A stretch of DNA of 60,000 nt, taken from contig CM055095.1 of NCBI GenBank assembly GCA_029204225.1, forward strand, positions 47,320,510 to 47,380,509. The letters are read 5' to 3'. Numbering within the stretch: position 1 is the stretch's first letter; every line of letters starts with the position of its first letter. The translations under genes and the position numbers were made by a program. Under the pieces are notes generated by a model. The model saw only the letters and a list, made by a program, of their open reading frames with translations. It searched no databases and was not told the origin of the DNA. Of the stretch, positions 34,336 to 46,558 are shown one piece after another. This DNA is from Diphasiastrum complanatum. Lineage: Eukaryota > Streptophyta > Lycopodiopsida > Lycopodiales > Lycopodiaceae.

Positions 34336-35620
34336 TGCAAAACTGCTTGAAACTTCTGCCGTAGGCTAAAAGCAGTATGTTGAGGCCAATTGTGATGTTA
34401 GAAGTAAAAAATAATGACCTGCACTTTTTTCCTTATCAGGCCACTCGCCGCTTTTCCACCAAATTGAAAGCCAAATCGGCGTCGCCTTCCGAAATGCACT
34501 CAGTTGTCAACTCCCAACTACATCCCAATGGAATGGTGAAATCACTTTTGGCGCACTCTTAACACTTTCTCCATTGCAATCACTCTGTTTTGATGTACCG
34601 TACTTGCACCTACAGTTCGGGTGCCCTTCGTTTGGAGTCCATAGCCCTTCGTTTGTGTCAAAAAGGATAAAGGAGGTGAATTGAAGGGCTTTTTCACTTT
34701 TTGAACTATTTTTTCAGTTTGAAGAGACTTCAACCTTGAGTGAAATTGGACCCAACTCAACTTTCAATATGAAGATTTTTAATAAAATTGAATGGCTAAA
34801 ATTCCTTCAGCCCCTTCTAATGAAGTTTCTCATGGAAGGAAGGAGATCCAACGATCTCTTTGCATCTCACGGTCTCAGTGCTTGCTGAGGGTTTAATCTC
34901 CACCATCCATTCTCCCCACCTTTATCTAGCGGTCCGGATTTAATCTTGCATTTGATCCTCCTCCACCAGCTGCTAGCACCCTGGAGACGCGATGGTCTTC
35001 CTCACATTGGTTGCGCGCGAGCCATCTGCCCTTCTCCACGAACTTTTTCCTCCAAGCCTGGGTATGGTTGCCCTCAGAAATTGCTTATGATTTCTCTGAT
35101 TCAGTGCGGCTGTCCACGACCACTTCAGATCTGATTAAACTGAGCAGGGCGCCCTCCTTCCAACTTTTAGAACAACAGAAAATGTTGATTATAGAGAGAA
35201 ATCCACATTTTTGAGCTTTCAAACCCTAGGCTAGCGTTTATCTCAGAAAACTGATCTTGGCTTCATGTTCACAATTTTCTGATAAGCCAATCCTCTTCCT
35301 CTGAGGTTGCCCAACTGCTAGAAGTGTGTTGATTCAATCCATTTGTCAAACGGTGTCCGATTGAATGCACACTGACTGCAAACACCAAGTAGCCTTCTTT
35401 CAGAATTTCAAAATTCTGTTTGTTGAGGTTCTGATTCAGTCGACAACTCTTGTCTCTGAATCCTCACACAGTCTCAAGCTCACCAAGCTTCTGTGTGCTA
35501 AACTCTTTGCACCAGTGCTTCTCTTTCCGTTTTCAACCCGCCGTAAACCCTGAACTCTCAGAAGACTATTCTCCCAAAGCTCTCTTCAACGACGATGTTG
35601 TACTGTGTACACTCCTTGTA
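34336..35620 (-). other. Leader of the minus-strand copia element
   Basis: About 1.3 kb between the PBS and the gag ATG, with no convincing coding sequence. Confidence 0.55.
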
Positions 35621-35636
35621 CGGCTCTAATACCCAA
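35621..35636 (-). other. Primer-binding site, variant TTGGGTATTAGAGCC
   Basis: On the minus strand this is one base longer than the common copia TTGGTATTAGAGCC. It points into the gag at 34335. Confidence 0.7.
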
Positions 35637-35639
35637 CTT

Positions 35640-35924
35640 AGAATTTGCTTCGAGCAGGAACACAGATCATGCTACACAGTAACACAAACAAAAAACTCTC
35701 TCCACAGCAAGCTCACATAGCAACTGTATTTCTCAAAATAAAATTACACTGTACATATAGTTGTTCACTCAAGCAACCCATGCATGACCCAGGTTGCCGT
35801 TGGTGGGACGCATGTCCCATCGACTTGCCTTGTGGTGAGACCAACTGATCCTTATCGACTGATAGGACCCACAGTACAGTAGCACAGTGATTCTACTTTA
35901 ATTCTAACTATTGCTTGTTGGCAA
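35640..35924 (-). mobile_element. Probable 5' LTR end of the minus-strand copia element
   Basis: In the minus sense it may start TGCCAACAAGCAATAG (35924) and it runs to the PBS. AGCTCTCTCC-type and U5-like pyrimidine stretches occur. The CA end lies several bases before the PBS, so the border is approximate. The 3' LTR is absent and no target duplication could be tested. Confidence 0.45.
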
Positions 35925-36006
35925 CCAATTTGTATGGAATAGACAGAGAGTATCACCGCAATATCCTCTTTTGTCTGCTTCCTCAACATCATACCAACTC
36001 GAAGGC

Positions 36007-36584
36007 TTATCCAATTCCCTTGGATTCTTGGTTTTGTCTTGCATCTGGCTCTTCTGTCGTAACTGCCAATCCATGTTGTTTGACCAATTTGATGAAGAAA
36101 ATTACAATTTTTTCATAAACAATGGTAGTCATGAATTGTTGTTTGTATATAAATGCTCCATATGAAGTAGTCGGCATGAATATTGACACTTTGTCGTACG
36201 ATGAAGCATATCTTTGGGCATACTGTTGACCAAAATATATTTCTTCAAATCTGGTCAATACCTCATTCATAGGTTCTTGTGAATATTTGATCTGATTGAT
36301 CTAAAAAATGGACTCTTGTCTCGAAATATAAAATTTGCAGTTGCCCACATAAATCGTTGAAGCATCAATCCCAAATAGTGAAAATACATTCCAAAGTTGA
36401 ACCAAGGATTTGATATTTCGATTGTTCCAAATAAATATTGATGAACAATCATTGTTGACATTACACAATCGACTGCATCTGAAATTTGCACTTCCAACTT
36501 ACCAACGTGTGCTTTGGCAACATCATTCTCTTGATCAAATTCTGCATCCAAAAATAAACCTTGATCCTCATATCCAAATCCCAA
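36007..36584 (-). pseudogene. Unidentified coding fragment with one frameshift
   Basis: Two minus-strand frames (36584-36267 and 36270-36007) join across a single frameshift near 36270 to give about 190 residues. The first half has an acidic start (DQGLFLDAEFDQEND) and an aromatic-rich stretch (NPWFNFGMYFHYLGLMLQRF). The second has EVLTRFEEIYFGQQYAQRY and ends near the copia LTR. I do not recognise the protein, and it has no ATG: the frame runs into the hairpin at 36574-36722. It may be a captured gene fragment. Confidence 0.35.
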
Positions 36585-36722
36585 ACTAATAGCAATAGCA
36601 ATGAAGTAAAGCTAGAAGCAAGAAGATAACAAGTCATTCACGATAGCATATCAATAGAATGACTTGTTATCTTCTTGCTTCTAGCTTTTCTTCATTGCTA
36701 TTGCTATTAGTTTGGGATTTGG
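36574..36722. repeat. Near-perfect hairpin: 66-bp arms, 17-nt loop
   Basis: 36574-36639 and 36657-36722 are reverse complements with one mismatch; the loop is 36640-36656. The arms begin and end with CCAAATCCCAAAC / GTTTGGGATTTGG. A transcript would fold into a long perfect stem, as in young MIRNA genes or siRNA hairpins. The left arm meets the upstream end of the unidentified frame at 36584, so it probably arose by inverted duplication there. Confidence 0.95.
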
Positions 36723-36754
36723 CACATGACAGATTTTTTCCGACCCTTCACTAA

Positions 36755-36865
36755 ATTATCTGGGCGTGTTTGACCCTGGATCGGATCGGGTCTAATTTTT
36801 TTGACCCAGAAAAATTTGACCCTCGGCATATTTTTTGACCCAGTGTATATTTCTTGACCCTCTAT
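36755..36865. repeat. Cluster of TTTGACCC motifs
   Basis: TTTGACCC or TTGACCC occurs five times in about 100 bp, at irregular spacing, with T-rich sequence between. The meaning is unknown. Confidence 0.6.
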
Positions 36866-37499
36866 ATAAAATCCCACCCTATGTAATTTTTCGATATTGT
36901 TGGTTAGAATTCTGACCCAACGACTTTACACTGATGTCCACAAACTTTGTACATGCATTTATGGCATAAAGGCGGTTGTAATAAATGAAGAGAATTCAAT
37001 TGTAGATATGTTTAGTATATCAAACTTAGAATCTTCATCAGAAAACTTTTTCTGATATTTTGAGTCTGATAATTCATTAATCTATATCAGCGTTATCACG
37101 CTCAACAAGTTGAAATTATAACTTCATGCAATTGTACTCATTGTTGATAATAATCAGAGTGCGATTTGTCCTACTGATGTTATTGGTCATTGCGCATTTG
37201 TTTGAATCCATCATTTGAACTATTTTGTTGCTAATTGTAGCGTTTCCAATCCACGCATCTAGCTCGCTCCCAGCTTCCGCACATTCCCAGTAATTTATGA
37301 CAATAAGTACTTTGCACCTGCCAATGATAAGATTTCCATTGGGCCATAAAGGTCTGAATGAGCAGCATCTAAATCTATCGCTGCATGCTTATGACTTGTC
37401 TAAATGGAATCCTGATCTACTTTCCGACAATGCAATTCTAACAAACTGGGAAGTTATATTGATAATCGAGATCAAGTACTAAAGATTGTCTAAGCATGT

Positions 37500-38061
37500 T
37501 CGATACAGATGCATGATTAAAGGGACCTAGCCGATAGTGCCAAAGTAATGCTTTATTAACTAGAATAGAAGTATGAAGAAACAAAATGTTCCTATTACCA
37601 AAGCTTTGTTAGCTTTTAGCCCTTGGTCTGACGAAAAGACACAAAGCAAAAAAGTTCGTGAACATCACGAAGCAAAAATGTTCGCGAACACCATGACGAA
37701 GATACATGAACATATTCGTGATAGAAAATTTTTCGTGATATAGCAGGAGAAAGTCAAACGACTCGAAGCGACACGAAAATCTTCACAACACTTTTCAACC
37801 TTCACGCTTCAAAGGATCAGGAAGATCATGCAAGTACCATGAAGTACAAAACCCTGATCTGATATGATGACGTCAATGGAAGAGCGTTAGGACGTGCCTA
37901 ATCCATTTCTCTTTTAATCCATGATTAGTTATAGATTGTTTAGTCTATCTAATCTGGTATGCTACTCAGAATGTATAAGATACATATAGTAGTAGATATA
38001 TAGGGTCAAAGATGTCGTATAGAGATTCATCGCTGAGAGCGGCAACCTCGCATTCACCTAC

Positions 38062-38063
<2 letters not shown>
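37500..38063 (+). other. LTR-like non-coding region with TGACGTCA
   Basis: No gene. It has repeated TTCGTGAACAxCACGAAGCAAAAATGTTCG blocks near 37660 and a perfect TGACGTCA palindrome (bZIP/as-1-type core) at about 37868. It leads into the paired GA arrays. Both features are typical of a plant LTR promoter, but no ends were found. Confidence 0.35.

Positions 38064-38137
<74 letters not shown>
38064..38137. repeat. (AG)37 microsatellite
   Basis: An uninterrupted 74-bp AG run, the first of a pair separated by about 160 bp. Confidence 0.98.
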
Positions 38138-38138
<1 letters not shown>

Positions 38139-38143
38139 AAAGT

Positions 38144-38293
38144 TCCAAGTAGCGAGAGGTTTGGGAGGCCCGAGCACCTTCCCCAAACTATTCAGTCGTT
38201 ACTTTGAGAGAGGGGAGAAGAGAGAGAGGTAATGCCTAGGTCGAGAAAGGCCTTGGGGGCTTGAGCGCCTACCCAAAGCTATTCTATCCCAAC

Positions 38294-38295
<2 letters not shown>
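38144..38295. repeat. Duplicated unit linking two AG arrays
   Basis: GAGAGGTTTGGGAGGCCCGA...CCCCAAACTATTC (about 38153) and GAGAAAGGCCTTGGGGGCTTGA...CCCAAAGCTATTC (about 38240) are diverged copies of one unit. Each array follows or precedes the unit, so array plus unit was duplicated as a block. Confidence 0.7.

Positions 38296-38380
<85 letters not shown>
38296..38380. repeat. (AG)n microsatellite, 85 bp
   Basis: An uninterrupted AG run, the second of the pair. Confidence 0.98.
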
Positions 38381-38386
<6 letters not shown>

Positions 38387-38639
38387 AACCAAGAGAGTTT
38401 TATTGAGAGGAGATGGAAGGAGACACAATACAATGGAAATGGCTACCTCTTATAGATTTTAGAGGTGAGACTCCTTCACTCTCATTGGCCACTTCATTGG
38501 GACAAGGATTCTAATCCAAGCCCTTCAAATAAACACAACTTAAATCTATTGGTTCTAAGAAAGCACAAGGGCACTCACATGATTCATGTGAGTTCTACTT
38601 TGTGCAACTTAGATTTCTCATTTTCCAACTTGACTTTGT

Positions 38640-38900
38640 GAACTTGGGTCTCAAACTTATTTATTTACAACTAGGGCCCAAGTCACTAGAACACAACTTA
38701 AACTATTTAACTAGTGTGCTCATTGGGTTGGGCTTACACACGCAGGACGCCAGTGCTCTCGCACTTATTACCCTACTTACAATGTACTATGGTGGGGCCC
38801 ACTAGGTAAGGCTTGGCCAATAGTATTTCAAGTAGTGGGACCCACTTGTTCATTATTATACAGAAAATACCCACAACAGGGTCCATGGCCCAAAGTAGTG
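38640..38900 (-). repeat. LTR-like repeat family L, copy 2
   Basis: This matches 26130-26300 in the same orientation: ACTAGTGTGCTCATTGGG, CGCAGGACGCC, CAACAGGGTC and GTGTCGGTCCCTCGGCACTA. An unidentified reading frame lies on the minus-strand 5' side, as in copy 1. Confidence 0.65.
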
Positions 38901-39064
38901 TCGGTCCCTCGGCACTAGACTGCAGCTGTCGTGAAGGGGCATTGTTGTTGGTCCTTTTATTGTTGGGACATGGGTGCTTCAGAAAAAGCGTGGATAGAAT
39001 TCGCTTACGTAAAACTTGAGGCTTTATTAGTGGATGATCAGCAAGAACCAGGATTTGCTAATTT

Positions 39065-39517
39065 TCAATAATACCCATAAGGGTCTGGTGGCCATTCCGG
39101 ATAACCTTGTTCATCAACAATTGGGTAGTTGAGGCATTCCATCAGAGTATCCCAAGATAAAACTGGATCCTCGTAGATTGGCGCAACTGGTCCCAACGTC
39201 ATAGGCTCTCCCAATTCGTAATGTGGATACGACGTGCTCGTTTGACTATTGTGTCGATCCAGATAGTGGTATGCTTGAACCTGACAACTTTCCTTCGCAG
39301 TCAATCTTACAAATTGAGGACAAGGTGTTGTCATTGTACGCACTGGTGCTTGATGGACTGGAGGCCTAATTGGGCTTGGATTCCCTGGATGCTTACATTG
39401 GATATTATCTTGTATGTATAAGCATGAATGTACTAACAGGACATGACAAAATCCGACCTTCGAAAAAGTCTCTATTTTGAACGGCTTTTTAGGATGCTCA
39501 TTAACAAAATGATTCAA
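39065..39517 (-). pseudogene. Unidentified 150-codon frame before repeat family L
   Basis: An open minus-strand frame with ATG at 39515-39517. It is rich in Pro, Tyr and His (NPSPIRPPVHQAPVR; YPEWPPDPYGYY at the end) with several Cys, and has no recognised domain. The intact frame and C-terminal composition suggest a real but decaying coding piece, perhaps the 3' gene of a retroelement whose LTR is the family L repeat. Confidence 0.35.
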
Positions 39518-39540
39518 GGTTGAGCATTAAATCCAACACT

Positions 39541-39965
39541 TATTATAATTATCGATGAATTTACAAAAAGACAATTCAGAGAGCATAAAGAACTACAAAC
39601 TAGTAAACAAATCAAAGCACCGAGGTCAGACAAGGACAAAAAGTACATCCCAACTGAATTCAAAAAGTATTTCCTTAACAAAGACATTGAGCAACAATTC
39701 ATCACTCCTTACTCACCTCAATCAAATGGACTTGTTGAGAGATAGGATTATATTTAATCGAAGTGGCTAAGTGCATGCTTGATCAGGGACATTGCCAAAG
39801 TTCTTCTAGGCTAAAGTTGTTTTCACTGTAGCTTATATCCAAAAAAGATGCTCGATTAAAGGGCTCTAAAACAAAATACCTTATGGAGATTGGACAGGCT
39901 CCAAACCATCACCATCGGACCTTAGAGTTTCGGATGTATTGCATATGTGTAGATACCAATGGAGA
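39541..39965 (+). pseudogene. Ty1/copia integrase fragment
   Basis: Forward frames give I-K-A-P-R-S-D-K-D-K-K-Y with EFKKYF, then QQFITPYSPQSNGLVER. After frame changes they give a K-N-K-I-P-Y-E-D-W box and SDLRVFGCIAYV. These are the second half of the copia integrase core; the NGG before the catalytic Glu is lost. Several stops occur. Confidence 0.88.
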
Positions 39966-39999
39966 TTAGAAAGAAGTTGGACTCCCATTCTTCCCTCCT

Positions 40000-42020
40000 T
40001 ATAATTTTCAGTTCTCTGAAAATCTCTCAGCTAAGGTATCAAGAAGACGTAATGACATTAGTAAATGTAAAAAAATGAATTATTGTAGGAAAAAAGTTTG
40101 AAGCAATCTCTTTTCTATCCTATACCTGGGCTGAATTACCAATATACAAAAATCAACTACTAGTATAAAACCAGACCTAGTCTGATCCTTTGCATATCAT
40201 TCACCATAGGATTTGATTGGAAATGAAATCAGTTTATACTTTTGATCAGTTCCTATCAATTACCAATTCTCCAATAAAATTGGACTGTTTTTTTTTTTTA
40301 TTGACTGGTTTGGCATAACTCTGTCATTATTAACAAAACTATCAAAACTTAAATTACAAAATTACATGAATGGAAATCCTACCAATAGAATTTCAGAAAC
40401 TCTTAAACTATATCCAAACAAGATCTATTTGGATAAATAGTACTGCCCTCACTCATTCTATCTGGCCATTTCATATTGTTTGATGGTTTCTAATCCAATT
40501 TTGACGAGTATCTTGCACAAACGTTACTTGACCCATTTCTAATGATTAATATCAACTAAAAATATACAAGACAAGTAACCCATTCCAAATTTTAACCAAA
40601 TTTGAAATTCCATAAAAAAGAAAAAAATTAAATTTTAATTTTTAATCTAGGGAGAACACATGCACCCAAAGTTTAGTCACCATCAAGCACAGTACCAGAA
40701 AAATTAAATTTTCTTGAACCGGGTACCGTCTTGAAAAAGTAACCCATGAGGACCGAATAACTGACGTTATCCTAGATCTATAACCCAAATTTATAGATGA
40801 ACTGTCAAGATAGCAAATATTATATTGTCCCCCATATATGGCCTAGAGAATAAATAATTATTCTCACCAATGATCAACCTACAGATTTTCCTATTGGTTA
40901 TCCATACAATACCTAATTATTTCCCATGCAAACAGAAGGAGTAGCCGATGTCGTAGCTTATTACAAATCACTAGCTCCCCTCGCATGCAAATAATCAAAG
41001 GCAAAATTTAAACCCACAAAGGCTTACTGGATACCTCAAAAGAAAAAACCCATGTAAAGTCTCTCAACAAACCAAAAAGCCATAAAACTTTTGAGGCATG
41101 CCACCCTCTTCCACTCCCAATAAAATAAAAAGACGAGTAGGCAAAAAAAAACCCCTATGAACGATCTGGCTGCCACTCCCCTTGGCTTCCAAAACAGGGT
41201 TTCCAGCCACGCCTTCACTGGAGATCGAGAGAGCAGGGCCTCCAGATCGTGATTCACTGGAGATCGAGAGAGAAGGACTGAGAACATGCATCGATTGCCT
41301 TCAACCATCGCTGTCCATAGCAACAAGCCTGGAGGCACTCCACACATAGCTCGTTTTTTCCAGGCTTGGTTCCACCATCGTGCTGGAAATTGATTGCCAG
41401 TCAACCATCACTGGAAACTTCAGGTTTCATGGCTGCTGCAAACGACTTCTTGCTGCACGACTTCTTCCTGCACTCAATGACACCTACCATCAATGAGTCA
41501 AATTCATTGCTTTCCACTGGCCCTAAATCCATCTAAGGATACTTCAGTAGGGCGGCAGGACGTAGATACAAGTCTTTTCCCTTCTCTGCAGGCCTACCAA
41601 CCTTGGTTTCAACCCCCCTCACGGGTCAGCGCACTTCCCCGTTTCCAATTCCAGATGGACGTCCTTGTTTCTAAAACAACAAGCAGTGGTAAGGTTAACA
41701 CACCCACCAAGCAACAACCACAAAGGACCTAGGATCATCTATGACAGGCGAATCTGTGTCAATGCGTTCATTGGCTATCTTGATCAGCACGTTAACTAAC
41801 TCATCTAGATTTTGTAGATCCAGATAACTTCCTCCTTGATCTTAGGTACATACACCAAAATGAATTTTGTGACTATTTTTGGTGTTTTACTTTTTTCTAA
41901 TTATCTCGATACTTTTGTAGATCTTTTTGGAAATAAAACAAGAGGATAAAACAATAAAAATGGAGAAACCTGATCGAGAAAAATTTGAAAGTGCAAGTTG
42001 GATATTGATAATCAGTTAGA
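40000..42020. other. No gene recognised
   Basis: AT-rich non-coding sequence. The one local structure is a direct repeat of TTCACTGGAGATCGAGAGAG at about 41215 and 41252, which makes an apparent repeat protein on the minus strand. Confidence 0.4.
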
Positions 42021-42029
42021 TCAGATATA

Positions 42030-42560
42030 TTACAATTTTGAGACTTCCCTCATGTCGAGTAATAGGCAGGTGTGAAGAAAAGACTAAAGTAATAAGCTCT
42101 ATTTCACCAAGCTGCTTATTCACTATGAATGATGATTATAAATCACTCTGAGGTGGGTGAGCAAAGATGCTCAAATGGCGAGTAAAATAGACAAGTAATA
42201 AAACTTTACTTGTCGGTTTGCAATATGATAGATCAGATACTGTACTATGTACGGTAGAAATGGCAAATAATAATATTGAGCAAATGTTTTTTTTTTAGAT
42301 GGCAAGTAAACTAGTGAGTATTAAAACCTTTACTTGTTGAGTTGCCTAGTGATGGATCTGATTTTCTTGAAGGCACTGAGAAAGTGACAAGTAATTATTG
42401 CAAGTACAACAATAAATTTTCAAACAGGCGAGAAATGGTGATTGGCGAGTATTGAGATTTTATTCATCGAACTGTCTGAGGGGAGAACAAAACCAGCTCT
42501 ACTCATTGAAAAGTTGATAGGGCGAGTAAAAAAGCTATAAAATGAGAGAACATGACAAAA
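42030..42560. repeat. Three to four diverged tandem units of about 120 bp containing GGCGAGTA
   Basis: Each unit has GGC(G/A)AGTAA, an AAAACTTTACTTGTxGxxTTGC block or similar, and a TAGATCAGAT or TGGATCTGAT block. Units start near 42060, 42176, 42300 and 42430. Single GGCGAGTA copies recur at 42535 and 42964. The array lies before a gypsy-type PBS, so it may be an LTR U3 or leader. Confidence 0.55.
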
Positions 42561-42599
42561 AATCAACAAACATCACTCCAAAAATAATTTTAGCACCGG

Positions 42600-42625
42600 C
42601 TCCTCAACAACAATGCCAAAAAAAA
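42600..42625 (-). other. Degenerate tRNA-Asp-type PBS region (minus)
   Basis: The minus strand reads TTGGCATTGTTGTTGAGGAG, a mutated form of TGGCGCCGTTGCCGGGGAG, followed by CCGGTGCT as in Athila/Tat-type leaders. Confidence 0.45.
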
Positions 42626-42639
42626 TATTGGCCCTTTTT

Positions 42640-42830
42640 GTGCCTCCCTATGATATGACTTTAGAGAGGATTGGAAGGGGGTTTTATGGATCTACAATCG
42701 GATGAGTAGTCATGTTTAGTACAAATGTTGATCCAAGAGGGTAAAACTCATGATGGGAGTGACTATTTAGGCTACAAGGGTGTCAACCTTAGTGTGGGAT
42801 CTAAAAGTGGAATGGAGTCTAGATTTGGGT
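42640..42830 (+). repeat. LTR-like repeat family R, copy 1
   Basis: GGGGGTTTTATGGATCTACAA...GAGTAGTC and AGAGGGTAAAACT...GGGTGTCAA.CTTAGTGTGG.ATCT.AAAGTGGAAT occur here. The first part recurs at 55150-55215, and the second recurs reversed at 54300-54400. The copy lies between PBS-like sites that face opposite ways. Confidence 0.65.
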
Positions 42831-42929
42831 GATCTTCTTTTTTTTGTTTTTTTTCTTTTTGTTCTTTTTTTTGTTCTTGGTTTTTTTTTTTCAGCGACGA
42901 ACCCCTATACTACACTTACGATACAACAA

Positions 42930-42946
42930 TGGCGCCATTGCCGAGG
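42930..42946 (+). other. Primer-binding site, tRNA-Asp type (gypsy)
   Basis: TGGCGCCATTGCCGAGG differs by two bases from TGGCGCCGTTGCCGGGG, complementary to the 3' end of plant tRNA-Asp and used by Athila/Tat-type gypsy elements. It follows a CA-type end (GATACAACA) by one base. No gag follows. Confidence 0.7.
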
Positions 42947-43353
42947 AAGGCTCAGGTGAGATGGCGAGTAAAATGAAGTGATGGTGAGTAAATTCAGTGA
43001 AGAATGAAGTTTGGAGAATAATCAGTGAGTAAAGCATGATGAATCAAACTCGACTTTACTCGTGTATTTATAGGCAAAGATTATTACTCTCTATATTTTA
43101 CAGCGATAGGAACAAAAACATTGCCGAGTTGAAACACGTAATTGAGGCTACCAAGTATTGTGAATTCATACACTAGTGAATGGTGCAATGTACTCGCAAG
43201 CCAAAGGCACGAGAAATAATGGTAGACTAGCTCTCAAATGGGCTCAAATATAAAAAGGGACCCAAAGAGTTAAAATGAATTAAATGTTAAGTTTTTTAGA
43301 AACCCAAGTTGCTATGGCACATGGTTTTGGTTCCATCAAGCCCTAACCCTAGC

Positions 43354-43361
43354 CTTGTTTA
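43354..43361 (+). promoter_or_regulatory. TATA box of the gypsy LTR
   Basis: TATAAAAG. The GA microsatellite follows about 50 bp downstream, so it would lie in the transcribed R/U5 part. Confidence 0.55.
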
Positions 43362-43406
43362 TAAAAGGACGTGTGCCACCATTTTTGTGGACCTTTTTCA
43401 TTTGCA

Positions 43407-43409
<3 letters not shown>

Positions 43410-43493
<84 letters not shown>
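43410..43493. repeat. (AG)n microsatellite, 84 bp
   Basis: An uninterrupted AG run in the gypsy 5' LTR, just after its TATA box. Confidence 0.98.
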
Positions 43494-43496
<3 letters not shown>

Positions 43497-43989
43497 TGCC
43501 CATGACTGGTCTCGGGTAGCGTGTCCACGCTAGGGACTAGTAGACCAACAACCCGTAAGTTAATTGTGACTATAAGGGAATTGGGGGCCCTTATGTGTAC
43601 ATGGTCATAATTAATGGTTGTAGGCCTAAACACATGGTGGTGGAGTTGGTATGGGTCTATCAGTGAGTCATTAGGGAACCGGATGACGTGGCCCAGATAG
43701 GTTGCAGAGGTGTCCAGTGAGGTGTCACAGTGCACTAGTAGTGGTGCATGGGCCTTGGAGTGTATAAGTATACCTGCTGGGCTCTCACTAGTGTATGCTT
43801 GATTTTGTGATTAGTAGCTACATGTTGCTAGTGTGACTCCTCTTTCCATGACTCTGATTGATCCATAGCTTGGGGGCTAGATCTGTACGATCTAGGTTTG
43901 GTTGGGTTGGTTTATCCACCACTTGTTCCCTTGTGTTGTAGCTTTGTATGGTATGCTTAGGCTAGAATCATGTTGTGTGGACTTTATAT

Positions 43990-44000
43990 TGGTATCAGAG
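43990..44000 (+). other. Primer-binding site, initiator tRNA-Met type
   Basis: TGGTATCAGAG, then TTAG where GC is usual. It marks the end of the LTR and the start of the internal region of the gypsy element. Confidence 0.8.
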
Positions 44001-45658
<1,658 letters not shown>

Positions 45659-46558
45659 ATGGATACTGATGAGATTTTGGAGGGGGGTGGTACCGAGATT
45701 CACCCGGCATCACCTGGTAGTGATGGGAGAAATACGAAAATTCAACCGGCCTCATCCGGCAGTAATGACACCCTAGACTCAGAAAAATTGTTGCAAACTT
45801 TAGGAAAAGCAGTTTTAGAATTTCATCAGAGCAATAAACAACAAGATAAACAAATGCAGAATCTATTTAATCAGCTGCAAGCTGTTAACTCTAACAACTT
45901 GGGCTATCAACCGGAAATGCTTTCCGGCAATAAAAAAATTAAATGTTCAGAAGTTGTTGAAGACTGGTAAAACCGTTGGACAAGCTATTTGAGCTTGCAC
46001 AACGTTCCAGAGGATAAACGAATATCATCGGTTCTATTGTTTCTGGAAGGTAAAGCCTCTTCTTGGTGGAGGGAACTATCCACGAAACTGGTGACTTGGG
46101 CTGAATTCTTGATGGAATTCTGGAAAGCTTTTGTCACAATAGACGATTCTGAGCTGTATATTCGGTTTATCAATTGCAAAATGGGCAACCGAGAGCTAGA
46201 TGGTTATGTCCAAGAGTTCTTGGACTCTTTGGCCAAGGTGTCTCTATTTGATCGTAAGTTAGCACAATGGCAATTTATTGCCGAACTGCCAACAAACTAT
46301 CAAAATGAATGTAAACGAAATATCATTAACTCACTAGAGGATGCTATCTGTGTGGCGAAAGCCTATGATAGTATAGTTGTTGCATCACATAAAAACCTGC
46401 ATGGCCAAACGGCCCTGAAACCAAAACAAAAAAGATCCAACAAGCGTAAAAAGCAGTTTTTTGATGAGCTGAAAGCAGAAGAGTACCAACAGTCAAAGAA
46501 GAAAAAAAAAGAAGAGAAAATTGGTGGTCAAAGACAAAGCACGGTTGGCGGCCCTTAA
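45659..46558 (+). pseudogene. Ty3/gypsy gag
   Basis: One frame from the ATG at 45659 to a stop at 46556-46558, interrupted by a single in-frame TAA at 45968. The core is N-R-W-T-S-Y-L, KRISSVLLFLEGKASSWW, TWAEFLMEFWKAF and GNRELDGYVQEFL, the retrotransposon gag domain. It ends in a Lys-rich tail. The frame continues beyond the second stop into a CCHC knuckle whose second Cys is Tyr (CFFYNKLGHRAKQC), so gag and pol were probably fused originally. Decay is slight compared with other elements here. Confidence 0.92.

Larger units (their letters stand above)
43285..43988 (+). mobile_element. 5' LTR of the plus-strand gypsy element
   Basis: It may start TGTTAAGTTTTTTAG (about 43286) and it runs to the PBS. 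It has a TATAAAAG box at about 43354-43361, a GA array 50 bp downstream, and a second TATAAGTATA block near 43757. A diverged copy lies reversed in intron 1 of the LON-domain gene (19555-20120). The exact CA end is unclear. Confidence 0.65.

Noticed and set aside
41036-41404. 122-codon minus-strand frame with internal repeat
   Set aside because: The repeat comes from a direct DNA repeat of TTCACTGGAGATCGAGAGAG. No protein features beyond that.
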